Below, piece by piece: positions 39,007 through 50,210 of a stretch of 64,000 bases of DNA. Both the position numbers and the translations under genes were made by a program. Origin of the DNA: Blastomussa wellsi (Eukaryota; Cnidaria; Anthozoa; Scleractinia; Plerogyridae); NCBI GenBank assembly GCA_947652115.1, contig OX393571.1:17430856-17494855 (forward strand). The letters are read 5' to 3'. Position 1 is the first letter of the stretch. Each line of letters starts with the position of its first letter. The notes beneath the pieces are model-generated. The model worked only from the letters and a program-made list of their open reading frames with translations, searched no databases and was not told the origin of the DNA.

Positions 39007-42000
39007 ACGTTCTTTTGAACGCAGTTTTTTAAACTTTCATTGTACAACGCGACATAAGGGACTATCTAGAGGCTATGCACACACGTGTCGTGCGACCACC
39101 TTACATTTCTTGTCACAATTTGAGTTATAAGAAATAGAAAAGTGCCTTTTATCTTGAAACCACCTGATGAAACGTTCGAGTTGGCGCACTCTCGTGTTTG
39201 CATAAGTTCACGAAAACACTTTCTAACAACAACACACGTTAGGTTACGTTTGTTTTTACAAGGATTCAAATACTATAAGATGCTGGTAAAATTCTTCACA
39301 GAATAACTTCTAAAAATCTGGAATGTTAGGTGATGTTTTTGTGGTGATTTCCGCCTATATTTTGAATTTCTTTTCATACAAGGTACAAACGTCATCCATC
39401 ATTCGTTGATGAGATTTCGCCCACATACGTGTAACATCGTCATGTTTTGAAATAAAAATCTACTGAAACTTCCTCCTTGACTGCAGAACCATTTGTATCG
39501 GTAATTAGATAAAGATACAAGGGTTGGACATAACAGTCTTCCGATTGGCAAACCTAACCCTTGCTTTACCTCGCCGATGGAGATGGACCAAGCACTTTAA
39601 GACGTGCGACTATGGAAGGGTTATTGATCACTAGCCCGAAAGGGGAGATGGGACACTTACAAATGAAAGGAGAGGACAGACCGCCAATGTATTTAGCCTC
39701 AAGATCTCGTTTAGGGTTGCACGTGAAGAAACAAAACGTTGCAGACGATCCAGACCACGACACCATATCTAAGGGTCCAGAAGAGACTTCTCGCCACAAC
39801 CAGATTGGTCTTTTGGTTTTACGTTGCTGCGTGAAGGGGGGGGGGGGGGGGGGGTGGGGGACTCCCACATGAAATTGGCAAGAATGCTCGTCGGAAATAT
39901 GAATTTAACCCTAAACGACCAATCTGACCTTGAAGATCGAGATGGTATGATAGTCTAGACCGTCAACACATTCCCCCCCTGGGCGTAAAATTAAAGATAC
40001 AAACGTGTATAACAGTATATTAGCACTCATGTTTGTTTAGTTAATTTTTGAATGAATAAAATTTTTGTTGTCATGCCAACTCTCCCTGATTATCCACGAG
40101 TCTTCCGGATACAGACCGACTCCCGGTCTCCCGCACGGGTCGTCAGATCTCCCGGATACGACGGAAAAAACCTGAATTGGTGTTTTCATGCACCTTTTCA
40201 CCGATTGGAGGGGCAAAATATTGAAATATGCCCTATTTTTACACCGTTTCAGAGGTGGACAAATTAAAAGGTGTCTTGACCCAAAAATTGGCACTGTTCC
40301 TAGGCTCGATTACCAGCCGCTGTTCGAAGACCGGACTCGAGAAAGCGGTGGAAATCGAGCCCCGCACAGCCCCGGATCTCAACATTTTTGGGTTGGTATC
40401 TTTGAATAGCCAGAACACCAAAGCTGTCAACCGCGGTTTTAATTAAGTTGAATATTTAGGTTTACATCTATCTTTGGTCTAACTGCTCTGCACCTTTTTC
40501 CCAACAAACATGGCCGGGGACCTTGATGGCAATCTCGTTCCCAGAGCCCGCGTCCCCCTAGACCAGCAGTAGAGATCCCGACCACTGGTCTGAGGGATGT
40601 GGGCAAGCCTGTGACGGTTCACAGGCTTTCCACCGGCCGGCTATGTGAACGTAAAACATACATAGTTTGATCAGCTGCAGCAATTAATAATTTCTTCCCC
40701 CACGGTATGCACAGTAAAGCACGTACAGGTGACAATCGATCGAGGATCATCTTGAGATGTCAACAAATTCTCAGCACTTGAGTCATGAGAGATGAGTAAG
40801 AAACAGTTAGGAAAATTAATAGGCTTGTCAGCTTTGGAAAAAATCTCAGCAGATGAAAACAGGTTTATATAAAGTGCATTGTATGCGCGCGCCATAATTT
40901 AGTACTTCCGGACTGTACGAAAGATGCCAAAAAAATAAACCAATATAAAAAACACAATCCGACATGTAAACAATAACCCGACCAGGAATGAAACGATTTC
41001 GCGAAAGATGCGTTCCAAATTAGGCACCTGAGTCAATAAAATATGCTGGCAAACACTGATAAGGGAAAACTCGCAAGTATTTTAAATATAAATAGCTCTT
41101 TAAACTCTGAAAGGTGCTGTCACGTCTTTAAAGACAATTTATTTCAAGTAATAACTATTCGTTCTCATAACTGCACGTATGAAATCACCAAGACTATTGA
41201 TACAAAATGAACTTAACAGAAAGCAAACAAAAATACGTGCAATGCATAACGCCAGAGTCCTACGACAGGACTCACGTTAATTCTATTCTTGTGAGAGACC
41301 GAAAAACAGATGCAGCTCATAACTGAGACTATTCACTAGACTTGCAAAATACAAGTAGTTCCTAAATGCGAGCTTTACCAGCAAACAGAAACTTTGCGCA
41401 CAGAGACAGGCGGCCCCGGGACAGGCGGCACAACAAGAGAAGAGATAAATCGTGCTTGGGTGTGGCGTGAAAGCAGCCTGTTTTGGAGTTAGAATCAACT
41501 GTCAAATGACCTAATAAAAGAAAATGAAGAATATTTTCATTCAAGTCACGTCACGTTAACACCAAACGGGTTAAAATAAAATAAAAAAAATTGAATTTCA
41601 TGTTAACAGCCAATAGCAAGAGAATTAACAATCGTGTGTACCATTAAAGTATCGATGATTTCAGTGGGCGTATTAAATTATTGCTAAAAATTCGACAACA
41701 ATTACTGATAAGTTAGCCATGATCAACTTTGCAAAGCTACGGTTAAAAAATTAAAACATAAATTGTTCCACTCTTACAATTGAGGAGGCATGTTTAAAAA
41801 GAACACTCTTGCAGAAATGCACCCAAGCATAAGCGTACGGGGAATTTCTCTTGCTGCCCAAAAAATCTGAGTTGCCTAAAATTTTGGACGGCTGCAGCCC
41901 CCCCCCCCCCCCCCCCCCCCCCGGTCCGTACACCTATGCACGCAACTGGATAGACTATGTTGCGTTTTAGTTGAATTAAACACAATTGGAGACCCCCCAA

Positions 42001-45000
42001 AATGACTTTTTTAATATGTCATTTCATGGAAATATGTATCCTTAAGCTTAATTATAGTTAATTCTTAAAAATAGCATAACCCATAATTATGTCTACATCA
42101 GAAAATTATATCCATCTGCTATATTTTGTTATTTTTTATACAGTTTGTAACGCATGGGGATCTTCTTATAAAAGCTCAGCAGAGCTTGCTAAGATCTCCA
42201 GCCATTATATGATAATATATATTGTAGCAGATGCCAACTTTTGTAATCTAGAAATATAATGGACGAATAAAAAAAAAAATAAAAAAAAAATGGCACTCGT
42301 ACGGTCAGAAGACGAAATGACAAGATTCCTACTTTGGCTCCGATTGAATTCCGGTTATATTTAAAAGTTCGTTTATTCGTTTCCCTTCCAAAATATTCCC
42401 CAAGCTGTAGAAATGAGTACGTTGATCCAAAAAAAGTTAGCTCAACGGTGGAATCGATTTTCAACATGGTATACCGGTACGCGGTACCCGCGGCGGGAAA
42501 ATGTTCGGTTCCGTTCCATTCCGAAATTTCCGGAATGTTTGAATCGGTGGACATGAATATGAGCTAATATGATGGACACCCCTTTTGCTCCTTACCGCCT
42601 GGTCTCAAGATTTTCAAGATTACTTGATGTTTATTTGTAGTCTTACTCGCTTCCCTTGTACTTCTGCTTTTCTTTCAGGTTAATGAAAAAGTTTACTTCT
42701 TTGTTTATTTAAAAAAGAAAAGAGACATTTTAAAACACCAACCATCAAAAGCATGATCTTAAAATGTAGTTACCAGTTTTATTTCTATAGGTTGATCAAA
42801 AATGTGATTGGAGTGGAGTGTACTTAATAACTGTCATGTTTTGTTGTGAGCTTGTTTTATGTCTTGTATTGCATGTTGCTTAGATGAGAGGTTTACGCTT
42901 CCGAACGACAGAAATATTGGAATTTATTCCATGGTAAACAAGCTGCTATGCAGCTTATTTTCGTCTGCCCAGTAGGACTGAAAAGCTCCCTGAAAGCCGG
43001 CTGTCAAGACGTGATCTCTGGTTTAACATTTAGTGATGACTTAAAACGATATACAGCGTGCAGCTATTCAAGTAATGCTGAAGTTACCGAACGAAAGTCC
43101 ACATTATCCCCTAATTTAGTTACAGGATACCATACAAAAATAAACCATATAATCATTAAGCACCATCAAAAGACTTCAATTTCTGCCGCCATGACCGATT
43201 TTAGCTACCCTGTGAGCAGAGGAGACTCTACTCGCAGGGTAGATTTTAGCTGAATATTTGAAGTAACGATTGCAGTCTAGCTATGCGCATGCTCTTTCTC
43301 TACCTCCCGAATGTTGAATTCTAAAGCACTGCCTCTGTGTTGAGATTATTTTATGAACTTAGCGGAAGATCAAAGAAAAGTGTTCCAAAGTGTTACGAAT
43401 GCAACTGAGTTTGAAGCTTCCGTGTAAAGAGATAGAAAACATTCCGGTCAACTCTCGAAGAAATCTTTACAATCTGCGCAACGAGAAAAGCAGATGCGCA
43501 CCCAGACTAAACTCTGGATTTGATGACATATTCAGTGCCCTCCACTTGCCTATCAATGTTTTTTCTATTGGTTATCATACTAAGAAAGATATCATAAGAA
43601 CTTATTCCAGCTGGCCAAAGAAGTGCTAGATATAAAGTTAATTGTACAGAGGGCTGTTATAGAGTCGGACGCCGCCCTTGTAGAAGCCATACACACGATT
43701 GATCGGGACTGCGAAGAATATCTTTTTCTTCTTAAAATATATACCACTAGGCAATGCCAGGTAGAAAGGAACCAGAATTAACAAAAAAAAGAATAAACGA
43801 AGAAGATAACTTTTTGGCGCAACACGAAATTGTCAGCGCAAACGTTAAGTTGACGATAGAAAATAAAAGAGAAATTAGAAACAATAAATTATTATCATAA
43901 AATCTGCAAGTCAAAGTTCCCTTGCGTTTTGGAATTTCTGCCACGTTTACTCTACAGATGTCTTTCAAAACGTTTGCTTTGGGTTTGAAGGCCTAAACTG
44001 CCACGCTTCTTAAAAATATCTGTGCTATAAGAAAGTCCATGAAAGCGAAACACACATGATCCGTACAAACCATTGTTAAAGATTTATAGCTGCGTTACTT
44101 GTAGTGCGTGACAGAAGGAAAATTCATATCGTGACAAGGACCGTGACAGTAATCGATAACCAATTACATCAATGTAACTAAGTTTAAGTGACAAGTTGAT
44201 CACGTGAATATAGAATACTTTTACAATAAGAAGTGATATGTAATTCAGAGTAGAGAGAGAACGTGTTCGGTGACGGATGTGACTTGCTTGTGAGGTTTCT
44301 GGTGAATAAAAGATTATTGAGACGTGACTAGTGTTGGGTGAACTGGTGATTTCCAACACCATAGAAACTGATAGCCTCGTTCAATACGTTAAGGTCGGTA
44401 AGCAGTGGCACGGGTCTATAAATAGCAAAAAGAATGTCATATTTCTTTTACATTTTCTTTCGCCGGACTTCTCACGAGAATAAACTTTCAGCAACTGAGA
44501 GGACAATTCTTCATCATTCAACAAGCTGACGCAAATTGCGCAAATAGTTTCCTTCAAGGGCATATTACAAGACGCAATGCTCGAATGACAAACATTTACA
44601 ATTACATTGCATGCTTTAACCTATCCTAACTGGATTCAACTATTCACTGAAATTAGACTCAAGTTAAAAGCGTTCTAGGAGTATAAGTAACAAAGAAAAA
44701 GTACATCGTCAAATCAACTGATTTCTAATCATTGCAGACCGCAAATTTGAAATTACTTTTCGTTACTACTTCCTCAAATCAGATTACATCATGGCGATCT
44801 GTTTCAATGCCGTTCAATTACTTCCACCACACACCGAAATTTCGCTGCAGTAAATGCGTCACTGGCTACGATTCAAATCAGATCAGGCTTTACGAAAACC
44901 AAAGCCGCGCTTCAATTTCTTTCCCAAAATAGCGCCAGTCGCTCTAAATTCATTCAAATCCAGCTTGAATCGTCGCAACTAAACAGAAATGAGAAATCCT

Positions 45001-45888
45001 TTTTTAAATAGACGTACTTTATGACTTAGTTTTTTACATTGCCAGTGTACGCTTTTTTGGTCTAGCCGACGTGTTTTTAGATGCCAAGGCTTTTCTCACG
45101 CGCTTTCACCCAAGAAAGCGGGTGGGGGAGGGGAGGGGGGAGGGCAGGGCAAATGTTAGTCACAAAAATAATTCGGAAAGGAATCGCGTCTGACCTATTT
45201 AAGAATGCTGTTTTTAATTATTATTTATTTAGCTATTCCGAGATTCCTTTTTGAGAGACTGAAAGGTGCTTCAATCAATGGGCGAGCCTTGCGTGTATTC
45301 ATTTCCGATCGGAAAGATTTGTTCGCGCGCAACAGACTGTATGGGCTCAAGTTGTTTTACATCTGTCAACAGAGAAATAAACAATCAACGGGGCCACTCG
45401 TGAACATGTACACATTAGGTGTTTTATTACTCATATCATCAAGTTTCGCGCAATCTAAACAACATCTCAGGCTGGTATAGTACAGAAAGGAAACTGAAAC
45501 ATCCATACTCTCCACGTAGTTTTTATTTTACAAAACGTTTTGCTTTGCCGATGTTTTAACCCAGTTATCGCTGTTCGGGGAATTGAACAAGGCTGTGCTG
45601 TTTATTTGATCATGTTTTTTTCCATACAGCATCGTGGCGTCGCGACGCATTTGATTCTAATCCCGTGAAGTTTACAAGATTTGGGAACTAGCAAGCTTGG
45701 TCTTCCTTTGTACTTCCTTCGCCGACGTTGTAAGCCTCATCAAATTCACTGTTTGCCAAGGGATTTCTTTTCCGGTGTGTTAAGATAAAGAAAGCCCACG
45801 CAAAAAGCGATTTCTCATTTGCTTTGTCCCAAATTCGGACGTTCTCCACGGGTTGTCGACGGCAGGAAAGCTGCCAGCCTAAACAGCA
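39007..45888. other. Large intergenic region, repeats only
   Basis: About 6.9 kb without a gene that I can support. It holds a G17 tract with a following G5 (39838-39860), a diverged repeat at 40080-40170 resembling 11160-11275 (ctcccggatac-type words), the poly-C repeat at 41811-41940, and a short inverted repeat near 43205-43242 (ctaccctg with cagggtag). Open frames of about 70-120 codons occur on both strands without domains or splice support. Confidence 0.45.
41811..41940. mobile_element. Poly-C repeat, copy 2
   Basis: cataagcgtacgggg, tgcccaaaaaatctg and cctaaaattttggacgg, then C25 at 41898-41922 and gtccgtacacctatgc. It has the same order of landmarks as 22530-22712. Confidence 0.55.
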
Positions 45889-46893
45889 ATGGACCTGGAT
45901 GATACAGAGGAACCCGGCTCGGCTCAAATGGGCGATGATTTCTCCGCAGAGGTTTACATCAACCCAACTTTAGTAGCAATACAGAGCGCATGGTATTCTT
46001 TTATCTTTACCCTTGGAGTGATAGGAAATGTTTACATCATTCTAACGGTCTGGTGCCGCAAAGAAATGTCCTCCACCATCAACTTGTTCATCGTGAACTT
46101 GGCCCTCAGCGATTTGGGAATTTTACTGATCTCTCTTCCAGCCGAGTATATCAAGGATTACTTCGCATGGCCGTTCGATAAACTGACATGCCAGATTTTC
46201 AGTCCGCTCAACGAAGTGTTCTTCTGCGTGTCGATTTTTACCCTCACCGTTATCACCATTGAGAGATTTCGTGTGATCTGCAGACCATTCAAGCCAAGAC
46301 TGAACGAAAGAGAAGCCAAGATAATCATATTTATTGTTTGGCTGGTATCATATCTAACAGTTGGTTTTCCAATGTCTTTTCTGATGGAAGTGGAAGAGAT
46401 CGCCAATGATCGCAAGTGCTTACCTATGTGGCCGGGCGACCTTCATCGTCGGCTACACACTTGTTTCATCGCTACGCTTATAATCGTGCCCTTGTTCATA
46501 ACGGCTACAGGCTATTCCGCCATTGTAACGGTCATGAAGAAGCAAAGCGCACGCATTCGAGCGCGAGCTAACTCTATCTGCAGCGCCACAGACACTTTTC
46601 GAAGTGACATGTTCCTCTTACAACAGAACACAAAACTCATCAAGATGCTTCTGTTAATCGTTGTTGTTTTCTGGATCTGTATGCTCCCTTTGACTCTCCT
46701 GGCTTTGGCGATCGAATTCGGAAGCATTAACCCTACAACTAAAACTGTCGAAGGATTGTATACTTTTAGCATCGCGCTGTTTTTTAGTAACAGCGCCTTC
46801 AATCCTATTGCTGTTTACATGATGAGCTCAGAACTAAGGAAGGGGCTCTACGCTCTCTTTCCAAGAATTACAAACTGTTTCAGTTTTAGATGA
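45889..46893 (+). CDS. Class A GPCR, peptide-receptor-like, intronless
   Basis: A 334-residue single-exon seven-transmembrane receptor; ligand unknown. The N-terminus is acidic (MDLDDTEEP) and outside the membrane. TM1 has GVIGNVYIILTVW with the conserved GN. TM2 has NLFIVNLALSDLGILL. Cys at the start of TM3 (KLTCQIF) can pair with Cys in the second extracellular loop (NDRKCLPMW). TM3 ends IERFRVICRPF, so the usual Tyr/Trp of DRY is Phe. TM6 carries FWICMLPLT, close to CWxP. TM7 has NSAFNPIAVYMMS, with three residues between NP and Tyr. The layout is that of neuropeptide receptors; subfamily assignment needs a tree. The next in-frame ATG (residue 15) would lose the acidic N-terminus. Confidence 0.9.
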   Translation: MDLDDTEEPGSAQMGDDFSAEVYINPTLVAIQSAWYSFIFTLGVIGNVYIILTVWCRKEMSSTINLFIVNLALSDLGILLISLPAEYIKDYFAWPFDKLTCQIFSPLNEVFFCVSIFTLTVITIERFRVICRPFKPRLNEREAKIIIFIVWLVSYLTVGFPMSFLMEVEEIANDRKCLPMWPGDLHRRLHTCFIATLIIVPLFITATGYSAIVTVMKKQSARIRARANSICSATDTFRSDMFLLQQNTKLIKMLLLIVVVFWICMLPLTLLALAIEFGSINPTTKTVEGLYTFSIALFFSNSAFNPIAVYMMSSELRKGLYALFPRITNCFSFR

Positions 46894-48084
46894 GGAGGAC
46901 GCGCGGGTTTTACCTCGCTCGGATACCGCCTCGATCGTTCGGATGATGAGTTTTTAAAGGTTCCGGCATTTATGGTTGCTGTAGATACGTCTCGAAGAGT
47001 TGTTTTTAATACTATCTGTTTCCACTGTTTCAGTTATAAGTTGTATATATTTCAGTGTATAGAAAATGGTTAACCCCCTTTAGCTGTTAAAAATACAAAC
47101 GTTTAAAACCGCATGGGTTTGATTTGGTTTTTCTTGTGTGCTTATGTCTTTTGACGAAAATAGTTCGCAAGTACTCATGCGGCCTAATTAAACTAGTTTT
47201 TGAGATTTAATCAAACCGCAAAGCGACCGAAAATTTGAGGAAAAAATCGATTGACATGTCAGGAGATAACATTCTTTCTAAATTTGATTGCTTTTCCATT
47301 TAATTTAAGCCCACATTTTCTTTACAAGACCAAGATAAAGGAAATGAAAGCGATACGTCGCCATTCTAAGCTTTTAATCAGCAATGTGAAGGGTATTATA
47401 ATTTTTCTTGTTCTAATTATCAATCAGTCAACAGATGGGACCACAAGTTTACATAATCAACTATACATGTAATAAAATCGATCTAAATAGTTGGAGTCTT
47501 TTGACCTCTCCCCTTAAACGCGAGATCATTCGACTATATTGTAAACCCAAGGGGAGGGGGGTGGGGGTACTCGCAGTACACATGACGGGGGTCCGACGTA
47601 ATTTTGTTGCAGTAGATCAGAAAAACATTCATTCGAATTTTCAGTAACATGCAAAATCTGTTTGATTGAATAAATCCGTATTCAGGTATTTATATTTTTG
47701 AGTTGGAGATATTTGAGATATTGGAATATAAAAGCCATGTGTAGTCTGTCTGAAAGAAAGCCAATGTCGTGAAAACCCGGGGGGGGGGGGGGTTGTACTC
47801 ACATATATGGAGTACATAAGAATATGCCGCGGGATAGGGTATGTTTTTCGAGATTCTCGTTCCTTAAATAGGGAATCATTTTTGCTTCATTTGGCATTGT
47901 TCCCGGTGTGATCCTTGGATAGGGTGCCTAAATTATATTAGCTATTTTCCAGTACGTAAACAGCACGCCTAACGAAAACGTTACGGAAACGACAAAAATT
48001 GACCCGTTGACATCGTTCTTAGTTTTTGTTGTTTTCGTTGAATAGGGTCAGGGCGTGAATAGGCATGAGGCGTGAAAAGTAACC
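46894..48084. other. Intergenic, no gene recognised
   Basis: AT-rich spacer after the second GPCR. AATAAA at about 47471-47476 and a G13 tract near 47780 are the only notable items. Confidence 0.45.
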
Positions 48085-50210
48085 TAGAGCAATACAAAGT
48101 ATGCCAATGCAACCCAAGCAAAGTCAATGTAGTGCAAAGTAAGCCGATGAATTGCAAAGTAGGCTGATGTAGTTCAAGTTAGTCAATTTAATGCAAAGAA
48201 AGGCAATGAAGCCAGTGTAATGCTAAATAAGGCGATGTAGTTCAAGTAAGCCAATGAAATACAAACCAAGCCAATGAAGTGCGAAGTAAACCAATGCAAT
48301 GCAAAGTAAGCCAATGTAATGCAAAGTAAGGGGACATAGTTCAAGTTAGCTAATGTATTGCAAAGTAAGCAAATGAATGGGAACATAAGCCAGCGAAGTG
48401 CAAAGTAAGCCAGTGCAATCCAAAGTAAGCCAATGTACAGTTCAAATACGTCAATGCAATGCAAGCTATGGCAGTGTAACGCAAAGCAAGCCAATGAATG
48501 ATAAAGTAAGCCAATGAATCGCAAAGTTAGCCAATAAGTGCAGAGAAAAGCCAATGCAGTTCAAGTAAGCCAATGTAATGCAAAGTAACCCAATGAATGG
48601 TAAAGTAAGCCAATGAATCGCAGAGTAAGCGGACATAGTTCAAGAAAGCCAATGAAATGCAAAGTAAGCCAATGAATCGCAGAGTAAGCGGACATAGTTC
48701 AAGAAAGCCAATGAAATGCAAAGTAAGCCAATGAATCGCAGAGTAAGCCGACATAGTTCAAGAAAGCCAATGAAATGCAAAGTAAGCCAATGAATCGCAG
48801 AGTAAGCCGACATAGTTCAAGAAAGCCAATGAAATGCAAAGTAAGCCGACATAGTTCAAGAAAGCCAATGAAATGCAAAGTAAGCCAATGAATCGCAAAG
48901 TAAGCCAATGAAGTGCAAAGTAAGCAAATGCAATGCAAAGTAAGCCGACGTAGTTCAAGTAAGCCTGTAGTGCAAAGTAAGCTAATTATGAATCACAAAG
49001 TAAGCCAATGAAGTGCAAAGTAAGCCAATGAACTGCAAAGTAAGCTCAATGAACTGCAAAGTAAGCCAGTGCAATGCAAAGTAAGCCGATGTAGGTCAAG
49101 TAAACTAATGTAATTAACAGTATGCCGTGCAATGAAGTGCAAAGTAAGCCAATGTAGTTCAAATAATTCGATGTTTTGCAAAGTAAACCAGTTTAATGTA
49201 ATGTTGGCCAATGAATTGAAAAGTAGGCCGATGTAATGCAAAGTAAGCCAATCATTTGGAAACTAAGCCAATGAAGTGCATGCAAAGTAAGCAAATTCAA
49301 TGCAAATTAAGCCAATGAATTGCAAAGTAAGCCATTGCAATACAAAGTAAGCCAGTTCAACACAGGGTAAGCTAATTTAGTAGAAAGTAAGCCAGTGAAA
49401 TGCAAAGTAAGCTAGTACAACACAGAGTAAGCTAATTTAGTAGAAAGTAAGCCAGTGAAATGCAAAGTAAGCTAGTGCAACACAGGGTAAGCTAATTTAG
49501 TAGAAAGTAAGCCAGTGAAATGCAAAGTAAGCCAGTTCAACACAGGGTAAGCTAATTTAGTAGAAAGTAAGCCAGTGAAATGCAAAGTAAGCCAGTTCAA
49601 CACAGGGTAAGCTAATTTAGTAGAAAGTAAGCCAGTGAAATGCAAAGTAAGCCAGTTCAACACAGGGTAAGCTAATTTAGTAGAAAGTAAGCCAGTGAAA
49701 TGCAAAGTAAGCCAGTTCAACACAGGGTAAGCTAATTTAGTAGAAAGTAAGCCAGTGAAATGCAAAGTAAGCCAGTTCAACACAGGGTAAGCTAATTTAG
49801 TAGAAAGTAAGCCAGTGAAATGCAAAGTAAGCCAATGTAGAACAAAGAAAACCGATGTAGTGAAATGTACGCCAATGGAATGGAAAATAACTAAAGCCAG
49901 TGTAGTGTAAAGAAAGCCTGCAAATGCAAAGTAAGCAAGTACAATGCAACAGTATAAGCCACTGTATATTGAAGTGCAAAGAAATCCAGAGCAATGCAAC
50001 GTATGCCGAATGAATGTAGGGCAAAGTAAGTAGTCTAACCTGCGATCAGGCGTTCGTATTACATTTTGTTTCCCCAGCCTCGAAAACTAAGAACACTTGA
50101 TCGTAGGTTACAAAGTAAGCTTCTTCCAATGCAATGCAATCTAAGCCAGGCGGCAATGTGCAGTCAAGGCAGTCTAATCTAGTGGAAGCTAATGCAATTC
50201 AAACCAACTT
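48085..50210. repeat. Degenerate 20-bp satellite with 60-bp higher-order repeat
   Basis: About 2 kb of units near caaagtaagccaatgaaatg with heavy variation. At 49381-49826 three adjacent units are locked into a 60-bp higher-order repeat copied eight times at exact 60-base spacing (each begins tagaaagtaagcc). A small foldback insertion lies at 50036-50113. The minus strand stays open over long stretches and gives periodic Leu/Phe/His peptides, judged artefacts. Confidence 0.95.
50036..50113. mobile_element. Small foldback insertion near the satellite end
   Basis: taacctgcgatca and tgatcgtaggtta form inverted ends about 75 bases apart. Satellite units (caaagtaagc) resume on the right side, which suggests insertion into the array. 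Confidence 0.5.

Noticed and set aside
39561..39872. Overlapping 100-codon open frames on both strands
   Set aside because: The region ends in a poly-G tract, which creates the Gly- and Pro-rich ends; no domain or splice evidence.
42948..43253. 101-codon plus-strand open frame
   Set aside because: No recognisable similarity; its 3' part includes a short repeat (ctaccctg and cagggtag), suggesting repeat-derived sequence.
49472..49999. 175-codon minus-strand open frame with hydrophobic periodic peptide
   Set aside because: It is the 60-bp higher-order satellite; the apparent membrane-like periodicity follows from the DNA repeat.
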